From NCBI GenBank assembly GCA_948468045.1, contig CAOKGO010000007.1:1-64000 (forward strand): a stretch of 64,000 nt of DNA, in the 5' to 3' direction. Source of the DNA: an uncultured Clostridium sp. Its GTDB lineage: Bacteria; Bacillota; Clostridia; TANB77; CAG-508. Within the stretch, counting starts at the first letter, position 1. Each line of letters opens with the position of its first letter. This document shows, piece after piece, positions 40,386-48,780 of this stretch. Both the position numbers and the translations under genes were made by a program. The notes beneath the pieces were generated by a model. The model did no database searches. It was given only the letters and a program-made list of their open reading frames with translations, and was not told the DNA's origin.

Positions 40386-40568
40386 AAAAAATTAAAAACT
40401 GAAAATAATACAACAATTATAGCTATTGCACATAGATTAACAACATTAAAAAATTGTGATAGAATTATAGTACTAAACAAGGGGAAAATAGAAGAAGATG
40501 GAAAATTTGATACTCTTATAGAAAAAAATGGAACATTTAGTGATATGTATTATGGGAAATTGAATTAG
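40386..40568 (+). pseudogene. ABC transporter ATPase C-terminal fragment
   Basis: Encodes NNTTIIAIAHRLTTLKNCDR, then IIVLNKGKIEEDGKFDTLIE and a stop, the switch histidine (H-loop) end of an ABC exporter nucleotide-binding domain. The Walker A, signature and Walker B portions are missing and there is a stop directly upstream (40383). It lies just left of the rbgA-head repeat, so it is likely debris from an earlier integration at this hotspot. There is no CGG explanation for this truncation, unlike the frameshifted genes. Confidence 0.8.
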
Positions 40569-40581
40569 AAGTATCTAAAAT

Positions 40582-40657
40582 AAAGGAAGTGAAGTTATGC
40601 AAAAAAATAATGACGAAAATATATCAAAAATGAACATCAACTGGTAAAGCCTGATTT
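40582..40657. repeat. Direct repeat 1: displaced rbgA 5' head plus element left end (attL-like)
   Basis: A 76-base sequence identical to 42396-42471. It carries a ribosome binding site (AAAGGAAGTGAAG), an ATG and 16 codons (MQKNNDENISKMNINW) that align to the first residues of RbgA (MSNNENCHKTSINWYPGHM), then TAA. The shared core ATCAACTGGTA is at 40636-40646. Confidence 0.8.
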
Positions 40658-40734
40658 TTGGAAAACTCCTCGGAAACTCTTTAAAATAAGCATTTCCTTT
40701 AAATAAGTTTTTACATATTTTAATAAAAAGCGAG

Positions 40735-41577
40735 GTGAAAGTGATAAAAAATAAAATAATTGAAGTTCAAAATATTAAAGTAAATGTAACTAATATAAAT
40801 GATAATAATTATATTTGCATTTCTGATTTTACAAAAGTTAAAGAGGGAAGATCAACTTCAGATGATGTAATTAGAAATTGGTTAAGAAATAGAATTACTT
40901 TAGAATTTTTAGGGACTTGGGAATCAATATATAATCCTAATTTTAATTCCGTCGAATTCGACGGGTTTAAAAATCAAGCAGGTCTTCATACTTTTACACT
41001 TAGTGTTAGTCAATGGTGTGAAAAAACAAATGCAATTGGTATATATTCTAAACGTGGTAAATATGGTGGAACTTATGCACATAAAGATATTGCATTTGAA
41101 TTTGCCTCAGCAATTAGTCCTGTTTTTAAATTATATTTAATAAAAGAATTTGAAAGATTAAAAACTCAAGAAAATCAGAATAGAGAATGGGATGTAAAAA
41201 GAATTTTAACGAAGAATAATTATTTAATACATACTGATGCAATTAAAAACTACATATTGCCAGATAATGATTATTATAAAAATAAAGAATGGTTAAAATA
41301 TGCTGAAGAGGCAGATATTTTAAATGTTGCCATTTTTAATACAACTGCAAAGAAGTGGAGAGAGCTTAATCCTGATTTAGCAAAAACTTCTAATGTTAGA
41401 GATTATGCAACAATTAATGAATTAACTGTATTGTCTAATTTAGAATCACATAATGCAGAGTTAATTAAAGAAGGAAAAAGTAAAGAAGATAGATTTGAAA
41501 TATTAAGTAGCATTGCTAAATATCAGTTGGATATACTTAATAGTTCGAAAAAGATAAAATTATTAGGAGATGTATAA
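40735..41577 (+). CDS. KilA-N domain protein
   Basis: 280 residues. Residues ~20-140 form a KilA-N DNA-binding domain, common in phages and mobile elements: DVIRNWLRNRITLEFLGTW, GLHTFTLSVSQWCEKTNAIG and the YGGTYAHKDIAFEFASAISP motif. The C-terminal ~130 residues are helical. It is the first gene of the left mobile element and overlaps or abuts the next. Probable role: DNA binding, either regulatory or anti-phage. No in-frame CGG (GAC GGG is out of frame). Confidence 0.85.
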   Translation: MKVIKNKIIEVQNIKVNVTNINDNNYICISDFTKVKEGRSTSDDVIRNWLRNRITLEFLGTWESIYNPNFNSVEFDGFKNQAGLHTFTLSVSQWCEKTNAIGIYSKRGKYGGTYAHKDIAFEFASAISPVFKLYLIKEFERLKTQENQNREWDVKRILTKNNYLIHTDAIKNYILPDNDYYKNKEWLKYAEEADILNVAIFNTTAKKWRELNPDLAKTSNVRDYATINELTVLSNLESHNAELIKEGKSKEDRFEILSSIAKYQLDILNSSKKIKLLGDV

Positions 41578-41578
41578 A

Positions 41579-42364
41579 ATGAAGAATTTGCATGATGAAA
41601 TAGTAGAAAAAACAGCAGAAGTAATAACCGATGATTTAAAAGAAATGACAAAGCCAACTGCTAAAAGTATAGGCAAAAATATTGGATTACTAATCGATGG
41701 TATTTTTGGCTGGGCAGGAACTTGGGGAGAAATTCAAAAAATAAAACAAAATCAATATATAAAAGAATTTAAAGAAGATTTAAAAACAAGATTAGATGAT
41801 ATAGATCTAGAGAAAATCATAGAACCTAAAGCAAATATCATTGGACCAGCATTAGAAACAGCAAAATATTACTATGAAGAGTCATATTATAAAGAAATGT
41901 TTACAAAGTTAATTGCTTCAAATTGTAATAAAGATAAATCTAATGATGTACATCCAGCTTTTATAGAAATAATAAAACAGCTATCACCATTAGATGCTAA
42001 AGTTCTAAGTATGTTTAGGTATAACAGTACATATCCAACTGCTGAACTTGAAGTAGTAGATAATGATGGATTAATAACACCGTATAGATATATTTTATGC
42101 GATTTTAAGAATAAGAAAGAAGAATTTGATATTAATGAAGAGTTAAATTTACTTACAACAATAGATAATTTAATTAGGTTAGGGATTATAATAAAGAACA
42201 AATCAATTTTAGAATTAAAATATGATTACAATAATTTCAAAAATCATACATTTTATAAAATTGTTAATAAAGAAAAAGGTACTAATTCTAGAATACGAAT
42301 ATTAAATTCTAGAATAGAACTTACAAACATGGGAAGAAAATTTTTAAATATTTGTATAATGTAA
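41579..42364 (+). CDS. DUF4393 (Abi-alpha-type) protein
   Basis: Starts at ATG 41579 (GGAGATGTATAAAATG; an in-frame ATG nine bases earlier is part of the binding site). About 261 residues. The region KPTAKSIGKNIGLLIDGIFG through PLDAKVLSMFR matches the DUF4393 domain, described as abortive infection alpha. It follows the KilA-N gene by one base, so they form a two-gene cargo. A phage-defence role is inferred from family and mobile context, not shown. No in-frame CGG. Confidence 0.75.
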   Translation: MKNLHDEIVEKTAEVITDDLKEMTKPTAKSIGKNIGLLIDGIFGWAGTWGEIQKIKQNQYIKEFKEDLKTRLDDIDLEKIIEPKANIIGPALETAKYYYEESYYKEMFTKLIASNCNKDKSNDVHPAFIEIIKQLSPLDAKVLSMFRYNSTYPTAELEVVDNDGLITPYRYILCDFKNKKEEFDINEELNLLTTIDNLIRLGIIIKNKSILELKYDYNNFKNHTFYKIVNKEKGTNSRIRILNSRIELTNMGRKFLNICIM

Positions 42365-42395
42365 ATTGAGAGATACACATAATACAATAAATAAA

Positions 42396-42471
42396 AAAGG
42401 AAGTGAAGTTATGCAAAAAAATAATGACGAAAATATATCAAAAATGAACATCAACTGGTAAAGCCTGATTT
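42396..42471. repeat. Direct repeat 2: rbgA head plus element left end
   Basis: Identical to 40582-40657 over 76 bases; core ATCAACTGGTA at 42450-42460. The 60 bases after it also resemble those after repeat 1 (AAATAAGCATTT, AAGTTTTTACATATTT), showing that two related elements lie in tandem. Confidence 0.85.
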
Positions 42472-42605
42472 ATGGAAAAAAACTATAAAAAACCTTGAAA
42501 AATAAGCATTTTTGAAAAGTAAGTTTTTACATATTTATAAAAAAGTATAAGATTATTATGAGATTAGTAAATAAATATAAAATATTTGTTATAAAAGGAG
42601 AAATT

Positions 42606-42782
42606 ATGAATTGGGAAAATATTTTAACAGGAATAATTATTCCATTAATAGCTGGATTTATAGGGGGAAGTATAGGAAATATAGTAATACAAAGTCATAG
42701 AACAAAGAAAAACAATAAAATGAATAATAAAAATGCACATTTTAGTAATAATGGAGATGTAGTAAATGGAAATAAAAGATAG
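42606..42782 (+). CDS. 58-residue membrane peptide with C-terminal NNGDVVNGN motif
   Basis: ATG 42606 follows AAAAGGAG. Residues ~5-27 form one membrane helix (ILTGIIIPLIAGFIGGSIG); residues ~30-44 are basic; the tail ends HFSNNGDVVNGNKR. The same motif, FDNNGDVINGE, occurs near the N-terminus of the next protein. Matching short motifs at the C-terminus of a small membrane or lytic effector and the N-terminus of a large neighbouring protein is the pattern of bacterial amyloid-signalling pairs. The motif's G/N-rich form also resembles those motifs. This is inference; no database match was made. Confidence 0.6.
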   Translation: MNWENILTGIIIPLIAGFIGGSIGNIVIQSHRTKKNNKMNNKNAHFSNNGDVVNGNKR

Positions 42783-45102
42783 AAAACATGAGATGAGAAA
42801 TCAATTTTCTAGATTTGATAATAATGGAGATGTAATAAATGGAGAGTGTACAAAAGTATATAATAATTATTATCAATTTAACAAGATAGAGATATATGAA
42901 GCGTTAACTGAAAAAGATAATTATTCGGAATTTTATAAAAGATATCTATCAAAATTTGAAGAATTAAATAATTATGCATTTTCATTATTCTATCCTAAAG
43001 TTGTAAAAAAAACGTTCGAATTTACAAGTAAACCATTAGTTATAGGAAAGAAAATTATTAATTGGATATATGGATTAGAAGAATTTCCAGGTAAAGAAAT
43101 TCAAGAATTTTATGAAGATCTAAAAATAGATTTTGATTTTAATGAGAATATGGTTATTGTAAAGAGATGGAATGCTAATAGTGATTATTTTAATAATAAT
43201 ATAAAGCAAGCAAGTGAAAATTATGATAAATTGTATGATGAATTAATTACAAATAAAAATATCCCTGATTGGTATTTAGATGATATATGTATTGATGGTA
43301 GAAATTTATTAGCTCAATATGAAAATACACAGAATAAATATTCTTTAGATAATAAGTTTCAAAAAATATTAGATTCAAATAAACATAAGTTATCTTATCC
43401 AGATATTGATAGAATTAAAGCAGAGATATTTGAGAATGTTTCAAAACATATTTTTAATAATAAGAATAAATCGAAATATACTACTATTTATGGAATTGGT
43501 TTAGAAGAATGTTTTTCTAAAATTCAAAATTTAATATTTTTAACAATATTTTATGGTTCAATAACGCATTTAAAACTTGTTAGAGAATTAATTTCCAATA
43601 TAATGTATATGTATGCAGATACATTTGAAGATGAAGAATTTTATAATTTAACATTTCGAATGTTATTTCTCAGTGGAGAATTTAAAAAATATAGAAATTT
43701 GTATAATAAAATAAAATTGACTTATTCATTTGTAATTAGTAGCAATTTTATAGAAACAATTGCTGAAAGTAGAAAAGCATTATTCAAATTTGAACACGAT
43801 GAAAATAATATATTTTTATTTGATATTTATGGTAGATATATAAATGATGATTTATATGAACAATTGGAGAGTAATATATTTGATATAATAAAAATAAATG
43901 ATGATTATCAAATAAATCTTATAAATAATGCATTCAAATCAATTGCAAGTAATACAAAGAGATTAAATAACTTAAATATATTGTTAGAAATAATGAAAGA
44001 TTATTTTGATAAATCATATTCTAGATTTTATATTGAATTTGGAAGAATTCTTAATGAAATTGATGTAAATAAATTAACACAATCTGAGTTTCAAAATTAT
44101 CAAATTATTATAGATTCATTAATAAAAGAAAAAGAACATATAAATTACGATATATCTAATTGTATTATAGCAATTAAGAAAAGAGATAAAAAAATAGATA
44201 AATATGATAATTTAATTGCTGAAGCTGGTACAAATGAAAATATTGTGTATCAAATAAAATTAGAAAATAAGGAGTTAGAAGCAATAAAAAGTATTGTAAA
44301 AATATATAGAAAAAGACATGAAGAAAGAGAAAAACAACCAGGATTTTTTAGTGAATATGCAGTAGATTATGATATTGGAATAGGTATATTTACAGATGAA
44401 GCTTATACAGATGATGTTAGAAAATTTATTTTAGATGAATATTTGCCATTAGCTAAATCTATAATACTTTCTGAAAATGAAGATAATTATGAAAAGAATA
44501 GACATATTAAATTATTAGCACATTTATTGATGATTGAGAAAGATAAAGAAATAGTAGATGATATTATATGTGCTATACATAAAGCTAAAGAAATTAAAAG
44601 TGTTGATATTCATCATATTGGGATTGCTAAATTAAGAAATGAATTGGATTTAAATATAAATATTATGATGTGTGATGTTATTACTGAAAATATTAGTTAT
44701 AATGAAGCGTTAAGTAATTGGTTAGAAATAGCAGTAAAATACCAGAAAAATATTGAAGAAATATTAGATTGTATTTCAAGATTAAATATGTTTTTAAAAA
44801 ATGAAAATGAAGAAATTATTGATAAATTATATATTTTATTTCATATTTGTTATCAAATTAATGATATAGATATTAGAAATGATATAGTTATAATGAGTCA
44901 AATTTTTCTTAATACTAAATATCAAGAAAATATTATTAAAATTTTAGAAGAAAGAATAGACAATATTTGCTTTGAAGAAAGTAGAGGTTATATTCAATTA
45001 ATAATAAATTCTAAAGAAAAAGATGTTTATAATACACTTATTTTAAAATTAAAAACTAACAATAATTATTATGTTAAATATATGGTTAATAAATATTTAT
45101 AG
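42766..45102 (+). CDS. 778-residue helical protein, candidate sensor partner of the membrane peptide
   Basis: Overlaps the preceding gene by 17 bases, so translation is probably coupled. The N-terminus carries RFDNNGDVING (residues ~16-26), matching the tail of the upstream peptide. Residues ~50-778 are almost wholly alpha-helical, rich in Asn/Ile/Lys/Glu, with repeated YIxFG/LLxIM-type helices, suggesting a helical-repeat solenoid. No Walker A motif is visible, so it is not an ordinary STAND ATPase. Codon use is even more A+T-rich than the chromosome (ATA, AAT), indicating transfer. A defence or toxin-control role is inferred from position in the element. Confidence 0.6.
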   Translation: MEIKDRKHEMRNQFSRFDNNGDVINGECTKVYNNYYQFNKIEIYEALTEKDNYSEFYKRYLSKFEELNNYAFSLFYPKVVKKTFEFTSKPLVIGKKIINWIYGLEEFPGKEIQEFYEDLKIDFDFNENMVIVKRWNANSDYFNNNIKQASENYDKLYDELITNKNIPDWYLDDICIDGRNLLAQYENTQNKYSLDNKFQKILDSNKHKLSYPDIDRIKAEIFENVSKHIFNNKNKSKYTTIYGIGLEECFSKIQNLIFLTIFYGSITHLKLVRELISNIMYMYADTFEDEEFYNLTFRMLFLSGEFKKYRNLYNKIKLTYSFVISSNFIETIAESRKALFKFEHDENNIFLFDIYGRYINDDLYEQLESNIFDIIKINDDYQINLINNAFKSIASNTKRLNNLNILLEIMKDYFDKSYSRFYIEFGRILNEIDVNKLTQSEFQNYQIIIDSLIKEKEHINYDISNCIIAIKKRDKKIDKYDNLIAEAGTNENIVYQIKLENKELEAIKSIVKIYRKRHEEREKQPGFFSEYAVDYDIGIGIFTDEAYTDDVRKFILDEYLPLAKSIILSENEDNYEKNRHIKLLAHLLMIEKDKEIVDDIICAIHKAKEIKSVDIHHIGIAKLRNELDLNINIMMCDVITENISYNEALSNWLEIAVKYQKNIEEILDCISRLNMFLKNENEEIIDKLYILFHICYQINDIDIRNDIVIMSQIFLNTKYQENIIKILEERIDNICFEESRGYIQLIINSKEKDVYNTLILKLKTNNNYYVKYMVNKYL

Positions 45103-45119
45103 GATGAAACTTTATTATA

Positions 45120-46367
45120 ATGGAGTTTAAAATGTATAATTGGAAAGTAGCAGTATATCTTCGTATATCTAAAGAAGAACTGTATGTGAATAAAGATTCA
45201 AATAGTATTACTAATCAAAAACAGATAATAAATTTATACATAAAAGAAAATAATGATTTAGAATTTGTAGATTACTATATTGATGATGGTTATTCAGGAA
45301 CAGATTTTAATAGACCAGGATTTAAAAAATTACTTGTTGATATTAAAGAGAAAAAAGTAAATACTATAATTGTTAAAGATTTATCAAGATTTGGAAGAAA
45401 TCATATTGAAGTTGATAATTATTTAGAAAATATATTTCCAATAATGAAAGTTAGATTTATATCTGTAAATGATAATATAGATACTTTTAAAACTCCTTAT
45501 GTGGTAGAAAATTTTTCTATTGCATTTAAAAATTTAATAAATGATACTTATGCATACGATATTTCTAAAAAAGTAAGAAGTATATTAATAAATAAAAAAA
45601 TTAATGGTGAATTTATAGGAAAAGAAGCTCCTTTTGGATATTTAAAAGATTCAAAAGATAAACATAAATTTATAGTAGATGAAAATGCTTCTAAAGTGAT
45701 TGTAAAAATATTTGATATGTTTTTAAATGGTAAAACTCGAAAAGAGATTGCAGATGAATTAAATAATTTAAAGATATTACCACTAGGAGCATATAAAATT
45801 GAAAATAATATATCAAATTATAAGCGAACACAAACAATGAAAAATTGGAATTCAGATATGATAACTAGAATTCTTAGAAGTCAAGTATATATTGGGGATT
45901 TAGTTCAAGGTAAAACTACTAAATTTAGTTATAGAATTCATAAAACTATAGCTATTAATCCAGAAGATTGGATAATTGTGCAAAATCATCATAAAGCTAT
46001 AATTGATAAAAATACATATTATGATGTACAGAATATGCTAGATAGAAAAGAAGGATATAGAAATAATAAAGATATATTTTCTGGATATTTAAAATGTGCT
46101 GATTGTGGTAAAACATTAATTATTAAGAAAATTAAAAACTATGAATATTATTATTGTTCATCATTTATAAGAAATGGAAGTTGTAGTAATCATAGTATAA
46201 AGAAAGAAAAGTTAATTTGTGAAGTTTTACAAAAATTTAATAATATATATAAATATAGGAATTTAAAAGAATTGGATAAAAATATATTAGATAAATCAAT
46301 TGAAAAGATAATTGTTTATGAAAATAAAAAATTAGAAATAGTATTCAAGGAAAAGCAAGTAAGATAA
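45120..46367 (+). CDS. Large serine recombinase
   Basis: 415 residues. The N-terminal resolvase domain contains AVYLRISKEEL, with the catalytic serine, and the DDGYSGTDFNRPGFKKLL and KDLSRFGRNH motifs. A recombinase domain (GKEAPFGYLKDSKDKHKF) and a zinc ribbon (CADCGKTLII...YYCSS, CSNHS) follow. Such enzymes integrate elements at specific sites with a two-base crossover. The ATCAACTGGTA cores at 40636, 42450 and 47432 are the probable att sites, in the start of rbgA. It is shorter than typical ICE/phage integrases, with a modest C-terminal coiled coil. No in-frame CGG. Confidence 0.92.
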   Translation: MEFKMYNWKVAVYLRISKEELYVNKDSNSITNQKQIINLYIKENNDLEFVDYYIDDGYSGTDFNRPGFKKLLVDIKEKKVNTIIVKDLSRFGRNHIEVDNYLENIFPIMKVRFISVNDNIDTFKTPYVVENFSIAFKNLINDTYAYDISKKVRSILINKKINGEFIGKEAPFGYLKDSKDKHKFIVDENASKVIVKIFDMFLNGKTRKEIADELNNLKILPLGAYKIENNISNYKRTQTMKNWNSDMITRILRSQVYIGDLVQGKTTKFSYRIHKTIAINPEDWIIVQNHHKAIIDKNTYYDVQNMLDRKEGYRNNKDIFSGYLKCADCGKTLIIKKIKNYEYYYCSSFIRNGSCSNHSIKKEKLICEVLQKFNNIYKYRNLKELDKNILDKSIEKIIVYENKKLEIVFKEKQVR

Positions 46368-46389
46368 AATAAATAAAGGAGAGGATAAA

Positions 46390-47406
46390 GTGCTAGAAAA
46401 AGACTTTAAGCAAATAATAAGTAATATAAAAGAAGATATAATTAAAACTCAAATTAAAACTATGCAGGAAGTAAATAGTAATTTAATTATGTTGTATTTT
46501 AGATTAGGAAAAATAGTTTCAGAAAATAAAGCTTATGGAAATAATTTTACTAAACAGGTTTCTACTGAATTAAAATTAACATTTCCTAATATGCATGGTT
46601 TTTCGGAAAGAAATATAAGATCTATGAGATTATTCTATGAAGAATATGCAGAGGATGAAAAATGGCAACAGCTTGTTGCCAAATTACCTTGGGGTCACAA
46701 TTTATTGCTAATAGAAAAAATTAAAGACAAAGAAATTAGAAAAATATATGCAGAAAATACTATAAAAAATGGTTGGAGTAGAAATGTATTATCAGTTCAA
46801 ATTGAAACGGAATTTCATAAAAGAATAGGTAATAGCAATAATAATTTTAATTTATCATTGCCACCAAAAGATAGTGACTTAGTAAATAATACTATTAAAG
46901 ATCCATATATTTTTGATTTTATTACTTTAAAAGAAGAGTATAAAGAACAAGAATTAGAAAATGCAATGATAGATAAAATTAAGAATTTATTAGTTGAACT
47001 TGGAAAAGGTTTTAGTTTTGTAGGAAATCAGTACAAAATTTCGATGGAAGATAAAGACTATTATATAGATTTATTATTTTATCATTTAGAACTTAGATGT
47101 TTTGTTGTTGTTGAATTAAAAGCAACTTCATTTAAACCAGAATTTATTGGACAATTAGGTTTTTATGTAACTGCTATAGATGAAACACTAAAAAAAGAAA
47201 TGGACAATCCAACAATTGGATTGTTACTATGTAAGGAAAAAGATAGATTAAGTGTTGAATGGTCACTTAAAGGGACTAATTTGCCAATAGGAGTATCTTC
47301 TTATAAACTAAATGAATATATACCAAAAGATATATTGGATAAATTACCAACGGAAGATGAAATAAATTTATACTTAGATATAGAAGGAGATGAAAAGGAT
47401 GAGTAA
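46390..47406 (+). CDS. YhcG-type (DUF1016) PD-(D/E)XK nuclease
   Basis: 338 residues from GTG 46390 after AGGAGAGG. The N-terminal DUF1016 region (SNLIMLYFRLGKIVSENKAY, LPWGHNLLLIEKIKDKEIR) is followed by the nuclease domain: YYIDLLFYHLELRCFVVVEL carries the D...ExK core (VVELKA), and FIGQLGFYVTAIDE follows. These proteins are common cargo in mobile elements, with proposed DNA repair, defence or restriction-linked roles. It ends inside the rbgA start, so rbgA is now read downstream of this gene. Out-of-frame CGG (TCG GAA, ACG GAA) are harmless. Confidence 0.9.
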   Translation: MLEKDFKQIISNIKEDIIKTQIKTMQEVNSNLIMLYFRLGKIVSENKAYGNNFTKQVSTELKLTFPNMHGFSERNIRSMRLFYEEYAEDEKWQQLVAKLPWGHNLLLIEKIKDKEIRKIYAENTIKNGWSRNVLSVQIETEFHKRIGNSNNNFNLSLPPKDSDLVNNTIKDPYIFDFITLKEEYKEQELENAMIDKIKNLLVELGKGFSFVGNQYKISMEDKDYYIDLLFYHLELRCFVVVELKATSFKPEFIGQLGFYVTAIDETLKKEMDNPTIGLLLCKEKDRLSVEWSLKGTNLPIGVSSYKLNEYIPKDILDKLPTEDEINLYLDIEGDEKDE

Positions 47407-48316
47407 TAACGAAAATTGTCACAAAACCTCAATCAACTGGTATCCAGGACACATGGCTAAAACCAAAAGACAAATAGAACAAGACTTAAAATTAGTAGAC
47501 ATAGTAATTGAGCTATTAGACGCAAGAATCCCAATTGCAAGCCAAAATCCAAACATAGCAACAATATGCAAAGGAAAAAAGAAAATCATAATATTAAATA
47601 AATGTGACTTAGCAAACAAAGAAAAAAATCAATTATGGTTACAATACTTTGAAAAAAAAGGAATACCAGCAGTTTTAACAGACGCAAACACTGGGACAGG
47701 AATTGACCAATGCATAAGAAAAATAGAAAACATAATGGAAGAAGATTTACAAAAACAAGCAGAAAAAGGAAGAATTGGCCGAAAAATAAGAGCAATGATA
47801 CTAGGAATTCCAAATGTAGGAAAATCATCTTTTATAAATAGAATTTCCAAAAGGACAACAGCAGGAGTAGGAAACAAACCAGGTGTAACAAAGCAAAAGC
47901 AATGGATTAGAATTAACGAAAAAATAGAATTATTAGATACACCAGGTGTTTTATGGCCAAAATTTGAAACAGAAGAAATAGCAATGCACCTAGCATTCAC
48001 AGGAACAATAAAAGAAGATATTTTACAAAAAGTAGAAATAGCATATCACTTAACAAAATTCCTAATCGAAAATCAAAGAACATCATTATGTGAAAGATAT
48101 AAAATAGACAGTAAATGGATAGAAGAAAAACTAAATCAAGAACAACAAGAAAACGAGAACATATATGAAATAATGCTAGAAATTGGAAGAAAAAGAGGAT
48201 GCATAATTTCAGGTGGAAATATAGATGAAGAAAAAACTGCTAGAATATTATTAGATGAATTTAAAAACGGAATAATTGGGAAAATAACAATAGAAACTCC
48301 AAAGATTGAAAAATAA
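47399..48316 (+). CDS. rbgA: Ribosome biogenesis GTPase RbgA (YlqF)
   Basis: About 305 residues from ATG 47399, with GGAGATG eight bases upstream inside the preceding gene. RbgA drives late 50S assembly and has circularly permuted GTPase motifs: NKCDLA (G4) precedes GIPNVGKSSFIN (G1) and DTPGV (G3). The conserved start SINWYPGHMAK is the mobile-element target: the core ATCAACTGGTA (47432-47442) encodes INWY. The first ~10 residues, start codon and ribosome binding site now come from the element's right end, so expression is coupled to the nuclease gene. One CGG is out of frame (AAC GGA). Confidence 0.93.
   Translation: MSNNENCHKTSINWYPGHMAKTKRQIEQDLKLVDIVIELLDARIPIASQNPNIATICKGKKKIIILNKCDLANKEKNQLWLQYFEKKGIPAVLTDANTGTGIDQCIRKIENIMEEDLQKQAEKGRIGRKIRAMILGIPNVGKSSFINRISKRTTAGVGNKPGVTKQKQWIRINEKIELLDTPGVLWPKFETEEIAMHLAFTGTIKEDILQKVEIAYHLTKFLIENQRTSLCERYKIDSKWIEEKLNQEQQENENIYEIMLEIGRKRGCIISGGNIDEEKTARILLDEFKNGIIGKITIETPKIEK
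47432..47442. other. Probable attachment-site core in rbgA (attR-like)
   Basis: ATCAACTGGTA is shared with the cores of the two left repeats (40636-40646, 42450-42460). It lies in the conserved NWYPGHM codons of rbgA. Central GG would be a typical serine-recombinase crossover. Confidence 0.65.
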
Positions 48317-48343
48317 ACTTGTATGAGAAAGGAATGCAACAAA

Positions 48344-48745
48344 ATGGAAGAATTAATAGAAATAAACAGACCAGAAGAAGAAATAAATCTTCTTTCTCCA
48401 TTAATTTGGGCCTATGTTGGAGACTGCATATTTGAATTATACATTAGAACTAATTTAGTAAACAAAACAAATTTAAAACCACATAAACTGCACATTGAAA
48501 CCATCAAATATGTAAAAGCAAAAGCCCAAGCAGAATTCTTAAAAAAAATTCAAGACAAACTAACAGAAGAAGAAAAAGATATTGTAAGACGAGGAAGAAA
48601 CACACAAAACCATCATACTCCTAAAAATTCAAATGTATTAGAATATAGCCATGCTACTGCTTTTGAAGCATTAATTGGTTACCTATATTTAACTAAAAAA
48701 TTCACAAGACTAAAAGAAATATTTGAATTTTTAAAAATAGCTTAA
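48344..48745 (+). CDS. mrnC: Mini-ribonuclease 3
   Basis: 133 residues from ATG 48344 (AAAGGA 8 bases upstream). MrnC matures 23S rRNA ends in Bacillus. It is an RNase III catalytic domain without the dsRNA-binding domain: LIWAYVGDCIFELYIR holds the catalytic Asp, and HATAFEALIGYLYL the second acidic pair; RGRNTQNHHTPKN is typical of the family. It follows rbgA closely. No in-frame CGG. Confidence 0.93.
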   Translation: MEELIEINRPEEEINLLSPLIWAYVGDCIFELYIRTNLVNKTNLKPHKLHIETIKYVKAKAQAEFLKKIQDKLTEEEKDIVRRGRNTQNHHTPKNSNVLEYSHATAFEALIGYLYLTKKFTRLKEIFEFLKIA

Positions 48746-48780
48746 TTATAAATACAAGTAAAGAGAGGTTTAAAATAAAA

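Noticed and set aside
40386..40568. Functional ABC transporter gene
   Set aside because: Only the last ~60 residues of the ATPase remain; Walker A, signature and Walker B are absent and a stop lies directly upstream.
40660..40690. A frameshift site at the CGG near 40671
   Set aside because: This CGG lies after the TAA of the displaced rbgA head, in non-coding element-end DNA, and no frame is open across it.
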